Source: Stenotrophomonas maltophilia D457 (GTDB lineage: Bacteria; Pseudomonadota; Gammaproteobacteria; Xanthomonadales; Xanthomonadaceae). From it: 64,000 nucleotides of DNA. Positions 58,500 through 64,000 of this stretch are shown piece after piece. The notes beneath the pieces are model-generated. The model was given only the letters and a program-made list of their open reading frames with translations. It searched no databases and was not told the origin of the DNA. The stretch covers positions 1,769,001 to 1,833,000 of the forward strand of contig NC_017671.1 in assembly GCF_000284595.1 (NCBI RefSeq), written 5' to 3'. The translations under genes and the position numbers were made by a program. The stretch's first letter is position 1, and each line of letters begins with the position of its first letter.

Positions 58500-58843
58500 G
58501 TCGTGACCCGAGGGTGGCGCTGGAAGCCCAGCGTCATCGCCGGCACTGGAAACAGTGGCCCTGGGGCCTGATCGCACTGGGCCTGGCCGTGCTGTTCACC
58601 GTGGGCATGTTTGGCCTGGTGCTGATCGGTGCGGCGTCGGTGCGCCCCCCGGGTGATGGCAGCAGCGCGCTTGATCTGCGTGCGTATTTCATTGCGCTGC
58701 TGGTCGCGGAGCTGCTCGGTGCCGCGGGCTGCCTCGCGGCCGCGGTGCTGGCCTGGCGGCTGAATCGCGGCAAGGTGGCGGCTGGCTTTGCGATCATCCT
58801 GCTTTCGCTGTGGCTCGGCGCCCTGTTCTACGGATTGCTTTGA
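58496..58843 (+). CDS. Small membrane protein, tandem paralog A
   Basis: GTG 58496 overlaps the kdsA stop; 115 aa with three likely helices (residues 22-47, 60-82 and 92-113). It shares the phrase [13 protein letters not shown] with the next gene's WPWGLVALGLSVL, and both have a similar helix arrangement and a basic AWRLNRGK / AWRRRRGP turn. This points to an ancient tandem duplication. Function unknown. Part of the kdsA-eno transcription unit. Confidence 0.72.
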   Translation: MSRDPRVALEAQRHRRHWKQWPWGLIALGLAVLFTVGMFGLVLIGAASVRPPGDGSSALDLRAYFIALLVAELLGAAGCLAAAVLAWRLNRGKVAAGFAIILLSLWLGALFYGLL

Positions 58844-59172
58844 TGAATACGAGCACGTCGGCGCGCGGCTGGCCCTGGGGCCTGGTCGCGCTGGGGCTGT
58901 CCGTGCTCGCCTGGGCGTCCCTGCTGCTGGGAGTAATGGCCTTTGCGGCCAGCTTCGGCTCGCCGGGTGACGGAAACCATGGCATCCAGGCCATGCAGTA
59001 CTGGATCGTGGCCGCGCTGGTCGCGCTGGGTGTGTCTTTCGTCGGCAGCCTGGTGGCGATAGTGCTCGCCTGGCGACGCCGTCGTGGACCCGTCGCGGCG
59101 GCGGTGGCCGGTGCGTTGCTGGTGATGCTGGTGTCGCTGGCCCTGATCTTGATCGGGTCCAGCTGGGGCTGA
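58843..59172 (+). CDS. Small membrane protein, tandem paralog B
   Basis: ATG 58843 shares its A with the previous stop; 109 aa, three predicted helices (about 12-36, 50-76, 84-106). It looks like a diverged copy of the preceding gene (see its phrase WPWGLVALGLSVL). No family name is recognised. It is separated by about 97 nt from eno. Confidence 0.72.
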   Translation: MNTSTSARGWPWGLVALGLSVLAWASLLLGVMAFAASFGSPGDGNHGIQAMQYWIVAALVALGVSFVGSLVAIVLAWRRRRGPVAAAVAGALLVMLVSLALILIGSSWG

Positions 59173-60561
<1,389 letters not shown>

Positions 60562-60565
60562 GCCG

Positions 60566-60919
60566 ATGCGCGACTGGCGCTGGATGCTGCTGGTGCTGGC
60601 CCTGTTGCTGGGCTGGCTGCAGTACCGCTTCTGGTTTGGTCCGGGCAATTCGGGTGAAGTGATGATGCTCGAAGCCCAGGTCGCCAACCAGGAGCGGGAC
60701 AATGAGGGCTTGCAGCAGCGCAATGATGCGCTCGCTGCGGAAGTGAAGGACCTCAAGGAAGGCCAGTCCGCCATCGAGGAACGCGCGCGCAGCGAGCTGG
60801 GCATGATCAAGCCCGGCGAGAAGTTCTATCGCGTGGTCGAGGATGCGCCGGTGCACCCGGCGCAGCCTGCGGCAGGTGTCAGTGCGCAGGTTGGCGACCA
60901 CCCGGCGGACGTGCCATGA
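60566..60919 (+). CDS. ftsB: Cell division protein FtsB
   Basis: A 117-aa bitopic protein. A short cytoplasmic end with MRDWRWM precedes a membrane helix (residues 7-22) and then a coiled coil (about 32-75, [20 protein letters not shown]). The conserved [17 protein letters not shown] follows. It works in the septal FtsQLB complex that activates cell-wall synthesis. The eno-ftsB-ispD order is the standard gammaproteobacterial arrangement. Its tail of Pro/Ala residues is longer than in E. coli. It overlaps ispD by 4 nt. Confidence 0.95.
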   Translation: MRDWRWMLLVLALLLGWLQYRFWFGPGNSGEVMMLEAQVANQERDNEGLQQRNDALAAEVKDLKEGQSAIEERARSELGMIKPGEKFYRVVEDAPVHPAQPAAGVSAQVGDHPADVP

Positions 60920-61614
60920 GTGCGGCGATCTGGGTCGTGGTTCCGGCTGCTGGCCGTGGCACCCGCTTTGGCGCGCCGTTGCCCAAGCAGTACCTGCAGG
61001 CAGGGGGGCAGATCCTGCTTGCCCATACCCTGGACGCCCTGCTGGCGCACCCGGCCGTGGCCGGGGCGATGGTGGTGATCGGCCCGGACGACGCCGACTG
61101 GCCCGGCTGGAACGAGTGGGCGGGCAAGTCGGTGCTGACCTGCATCGGTGGCGCGACCCGTGCCGCTTCGGTGCTGGCTGGCCTGCAGGCGCTGCCGGAG
61201 ACGGTGCGCGCTGATGAATTCGTGCTGGTCCACGATGCCGCGCGGCCGAACCTGTCCCTGGTCGATCTCGGCCGCCTGCTTGAAGTCGGTCGTGCCGATC
61301 CGGTCGGGGCGATCCTGGCCGCACCGGTACGCGACACCCTCAAGCGTGCGGGCGACGACGGTGGCATCGATGGCACCGAGCCGCGCGAGCGGCTGTGGCG
61401 CGCACTGACACCACAACTGTTCCGCCGCCACCAGCTCAGCCGCGCGCTGTCCGAAGCCGCCGCCGCCGGTGTTGAAGTCACCGATGAGGCCATGGCCATG
61501 GAGCGCCAAGGCCAGCGCCCGCTGCTGGTCGAGGGCAGCGAGGACAACTTCAAGGTCACCACCCCGGCCGATCTGGACCGGTTCGAATTCGTACTTTCCC
61601 GCCGCGCCGGCTGA
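60916..61614 (+). CDS. ispD: 2-C-methyl-D-erythritol 4-phosphate cytidylyltransferase
   Basis: A 232-aa enzyme of the MEP isoprenoid pathway; it attaches CMP to methylerythritol phosphate. The nucleotide-binding [20 protein letters not shown] is at the N terminus. [33 protein letters not shown] and a C-terminal [20 protein letters not shown] match the family. It is followed by ispF 34 nt later, so consecutive pathway steps are coded together (the ispE step is elsewhere). Confidence 0.97.
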   Translation: MSAAIWVVVPAAGRGTRFGAPLPKQYLQAGGQILLAHTLDALLAHPAVAGAMVVIGPDDADWPGWNEWAGKSVLTCIGGATRAASVLAGLQALPETVRADEFVLVHDAARPNLSLVDLGRLLEVGRADPVGAILAAPVRDTLKRAGDDGGIDGTEPRERLWRALTPQLFRRHQLSRALSEAAAAGVEVTDEAMAMERQGQRPLLVEGSEDNFKVTTPADLDRFEFVLSRRAG

Positions 61615-61648
61615 CCGTCCGCGCGGCCCTGCAGCAAGGGTTGCATCC

Positions 61649-62146
61649 ATGAGCACCGCACCGTTCCCGCCCGTCCGCATCGGCCAGGGCTACGACGTCC
61701 ATGCCTTCGGTGAAGGCGACCACATCATGCTTGGCGGGGTGAACGTGCCGCACAGCTGCGGCGTGCTTGCACACAGCGACGGCGACGTGATCCTGCACGC
61801 CCTGTGCGATGCGATGCTCGGCGCGCTGGCGCTGGGTGACATCGGCCAGCATTTCCCGCCCAGTGACGACCGCTGGAAGGGCGCCGACAGCAGCGAGTTC
61901 GTGCGCCACTGCGACAGCCTGCTGCGCGAGCGCGGCTGGCGCGTCGGCAACACCGACATCACCGTGATCTGCGAGCGTCCGAAGGTCGGCCCGCATGCGC
62001 TGGCCATGCGTGAGCGCATCGGTGGGTTGCTGCAGCTGCCGCTGGACGCGGTCAGCGTCAAGGCCACCACCTCGGAGAAGCTGGGCTTCACCGGCCGTGG
62101 TGAAGGCATCGCCGCGCAGGCGGTCGTGTTGCTGGTGGCGGCATGA
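61649..62146 (+). CDS. ispF: 2-C-methyl-D-erythritol 2,4-cyclodiphosphate synthase
   Basis: ATG 61649; 165 aa, the normal size for this trimeric zinc enzyme. It has [20 protein letters not shown] (with metal-ligand Asp/His), [20 protein letters not shown], a flexible [12 protein letters not shown] loop, and [20 protein letters not shown] near the end. It performs the step after ispE in the MEP pathway. It overlaps truD by 4 nt. Confidence 0.98.
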   Translation: MSTAPFPPVRIGQGYDVHAFGEGDHIMLGGVNVPHSCGVLAHSDGDVILHALCDAMLGALALGDIGQHFPPSDDRWKGADSSEFVRHCDSLLRERGWRVGNTDITVICERPKVGPHALAMRERIGGLLQLPLDAVSVKATTSEKLGFTGRGEGIAAQAVVLLVAA

Positions 62147-63174
62147 TCCCGCTGCCGTTGGCGTTTGGTGCGCCGTTGTTGACGGCGCGCATCCGCACCA
62201 CGCCGGACGATTTCCAGGTGGATGAACTGCCGGCGTTCGAGGCGAGCGGTGAAGGCGAGCATCTGCTGCTGCACATCCGCAAGCGCGGCGCCAACACCGT
62301 GCATGTGGCCAAGGTGCTGGCAAAATGGGCGGGCCTGCCGGAAATGGCGGTGAGTTACGCCGGCATGAAAGACCGTCACGCGGTCACCACCCAGCGTTTC
62401 AGCGTGCACCTGCCCAAGCGCATTGCGCCGGACCTGGCCGAGTTGGCCAGTGACGAAATCGAAGTCATCGAGGCAACCTGGCACAACCGCAAGCTGCAGC
62501 GCGGCGCACTGGCCGGCAACCGCTTCAAGCTGGTGCTGCGCGAGGTGCAGGGCGATCCCGCCGCGATCAGCGAGCGCCTGCAGCAGATTGCCGCGCGCGG
62601 CCTGCCGAACTGGTTTGGTGAACAGCGTTTCGGCCGCGACGGTGGCAACGTGCCGGCTGCACTGGCGATGTTCGGTGGCCGCCGCATGCGCAAGGACCAG
62701 CGTTCGCTGCTGCTCTCTGCAGCCCGTTCGGCGCTGTTCAACCGCGTGCTGGCCGCGCGCGTGGAGCAGGGCAGCTGGGACCAGCCGCTCGATGGCGAAG
62801 TCTGGATGCTCGATGGCAGTCGCAGCGTGTTCGGCCCCGAGCCGTACACGGATGTGCTGGCCGAGCGGCTGGCGCGTTTCGACATCCATCCCAGCGCGCC
62901 GTTGTGGGGCGAAGGCGAGCTGCGCAGTGCCGACGCGGCACGTGAGCTGGAGCTGGCCGCGCTGGACGACGACGAGTCGAAAGCACTGCGGGCCGGCCTG
63001 GAAGACGCGCGCCTGAAGCAGGAGCGCCGCGCGTTGCGCCTGCGTCCGGCGCTGCTGCAGCACCAGTGGCTGGCCGACGACGTGCTGGAACTGTCGTTCG
63101 CGTTGCCGCCAGGCTGCTACGCCACCGCCGTGCTGCACGAACTCGGCCCCGTCGAAGACGCCTCGCAGGCCTGA
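62143..63174 (+). CDS. truD: tRNA pseudouridine(13) synthase
   Basis: A 343-aa enzyme modifying U13 of tRNA-Glu. The TruD signatures appear in order: [60 protein letters not shown] with the catalytic Asp (near residue 78), and [20 protein letters not shown]. The C-terminal [16 protein letters not shown] is also typical. ispF-truD is the usual order; in relatives surE follows, but here a palindrome and a convergent Smr gene come instead. Confidence 0.96.
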   Translation: MIPLPLAFGAPLLTARIRTTPDDFQVDELPAFEASGEGEHLLLHIRKRGANTVHVAKVLAKWAGLPEMAVSYAGMKDRHAVTTQRFSVHLPKRIAPDLAELASDEIEVIEATWHNRKLQRGALAGNRFKLVLREVQGDPAAISERLQQIAARGLPNWFGEQRFGRDGGNVPAALAMFGGRRMRKDQRSLLLSAARSALFNRVLAARVEQGSWDQPLDGEVWMLDGSRSVFGPEPYTDVLAERLARFDIHPSAPLWGEGELRSADAARELELAALDDDESKALRAGLEDARLKQERRALRLRPALLQHQWLADDVLELSFALPPGCYATAVLHELGPVEDASQA

Positions 63175-63179
63175 CAGAA

Positions 63180-63244
63180 AAAAGGGGACGGAGGGAATTA
63201 AGTCGTTTGTGGCACAAACGACTTAATTCCCTCCGTCCCCTTTT
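63180..63244. repeat. Perfect 65-bp palindrome between convergent truD and smr genes
   Basis: Arms of 32 nt (63180-63211 and 63213-63244) are exactly complementary around a single central G at 63212; the outermost four bases are A-run and T-run. It starts 5 nt after the truD stop, and the reverse-strand stop of the Smr gene begins on its last base. It likely acts as a terminator in both directions. Confidence 0.9.
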
Positions 63245-63783
63245 CAACGCCGCGCCAGCAGCACCAGTACCGCGCCGGTGCCGCCTTGTCCGGTCGGTGC
63301 CGAATGGAATGCCAGCACGTCGTTGCGCAGCCGCAGCAGGCGATCGACCAGGTTCTTCAGCACCGGTGCGCCGCCATCGGACTGCAGTCCCTTGCCGTGG
63401 ATGATGCGCACGCAGCCGTACTCGTGTGCATGCGCTTCCAGCAGGAACTGGCGCAGCAGGGCTTCGGCCTGTGCGGCGGTGGCGCCGTGCAGATCCAGTT
63501 CGTCCTGCACCGAGTACTGGCCGCGCTTGAGGCGCTGGAACAGGCGTGGTGGCAGGTTGTCGCGTCGATAGCTGGCCACGTCGCCGGCTTCCAGTGGCGC
63601 ACTGTCGCGCAGCAGCCGGGCGAACTCGCCGGCCGCTTCGGCCTCGTCACGTTCGGCCATGCGCGCACGCGGTTTCGGCCGGGGCGCGGCAGGTGCCGGC
63701 TCGGCATCCTTGCGCAGCGGCTTCACTTCGCCGATGGCCGCACGGAACAAGGCGGCCGGATCTTCGTCATCAGGGTGCGACAT
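63244..63783 (-). CDS. Smr-domain protein
   Basis: ATG 63783; 179 aa. The N-terminal half is charged and probably unstructured (PAPAAPRPKPRARMAERDEA). The C-terminal Smr domain has DELDLHGATAAQAEALLRQF, CVRIIHGKGLQSDGGAPVLK and a closing GGTGAVLVLLARR, with the nuclease-associated LDLHG and HGKG motifs. Stand-alone Smr proteins are RNA or DNA nicking factors; rescue of stalled ribosomes is known for some. It converges on truD. Confidence 0.9.
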   Translation of the reverse strand: MSHPDDEDPAALFRAAIGEVKPLRKDAEPAPAAPRPKPRARMAERDEAEAAGEFARLLRDSAPLEAGDVASYRRDNLPPRLFQRLKRGQYSVQDELDLHGATAAQAEALLRQFLLEAHAHEYGCVRIIHGKGLQSDGGAPVLKNLVDRLLRLRNDVLAFHSAPTGQGGTGAVLVLLARR

Positions 63784-63952
63784 GCGCACAGGGTAAACCG
63801 CCGGCGCAGGTCTGCCTATGACGGTTCGATGTCGGCCGTGACCGCTGACAGGGTAGGACCGGCGGCCCGCATGCGGCACAATAGACGATGCCCTTGCAGG
63901 GTCGACCGCTTCCGCAGGGGAGCGCGACGGTCCCGCCCACACTGCACGGTGA

Positions 63953-64000
63953 TGGAATCGAATTCTTGGAAAATCAAGCGGTTAAATCGAAGATGCGAAT
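63953..64000 (+). CDS. Possible start of a gene cut by the window end
   Basis: ATG 63953 opens a frame (MESNSWKIKRLNRRCE) that runs off the end. No clear ribosome site is seen, so this is only a possibility. Confidence 0.2.

Overview
The window looks like part of a Stenotrophomonas chromosome (S. maltophilia complex or a close Xanthomonadaceae relative). The reasons are the high-GC coding style, the housekeeping block parE / pyrG-kdsA / eno-ftsB-ispD-ispF-truD, and many short GTAG-type palindromes of the SMAG family scattered between chromosomal genes. The genus is inferred from these patterns; no search was run.

Bases 1 to about 27,340 are the right part of a tailed (siphovirus-like) prophage. 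In order it carries terminase small (cut by the window edge) and large subunits, a Mor-like regulator, a gpW-like joiner, portal, a head protease fused to the major capsid protein, a capsid decoration protein, a lysis cassette (endolysin, putative holin, Rz with Rz1 nested inside), head-tail completion proteins, tail tube, tape measure (1249 aa), and a set of distal tail proteins joined by 1-11 nt overlaps. Large GC-rich hairpins punctuate this late operon. After the last tail gene comes an accessory stretch (21.8-27.2 kb) with different base composition. It holds a lone reverse-strand gene, a two-gene cassette (unknown 331-aa protein plus four-helix membrane protein), a small Cys-rich protein, and a two-gene operon ending in an XRE-HTH/ImmA-IrrE metallopeptidase regulator. 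The prophage ends in a 49-nt 3' piece of a tRNA-Cys gene followed by that tRNA's terminator. This is the expected right attachment site; integrase and the intact tRNA should lie left of the window.

From 27.4 kb on the sequence is chromosomal: ADP-ribosylglycohydrolase, a secreted alpha/beta hydrolase, a small kinase, an AraC regulator, a CrcB fluoride channel behind a fluoride riboswitch, and a small divergent repressor/Cro-like pair. An oxygen-responsive cluster follows (CcoG-like ferredoxin, truncated globin, HemN) with two ANR/FNR boxes. After a tRNA-Leu come a BLUF photoreceptor, a nucleotide-sugar dehydrogenase, a glutamate-synthase-like protein, assorted oxidoreductases, an FKBP lipoprotein, TrhO, ExoD with a CNNM/CBS protein, a Pit phosphate transporter with its PhoU-like partner, an S10 peptidase, ParE, and the pyrG-to-truD block. 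An Smr protein converges on truD across a near-perfect 65-bp palindrome.

The best candidates for undescribed biology are the 22.6-24.1 kb membrane-protein cassette, the 25.3-27.2 kb regulator operon with its operator-like palindrome, the internal ribosome-binding site inside the protease-capsid fusion, and a structured leader region at 33.1-33.5 kb.
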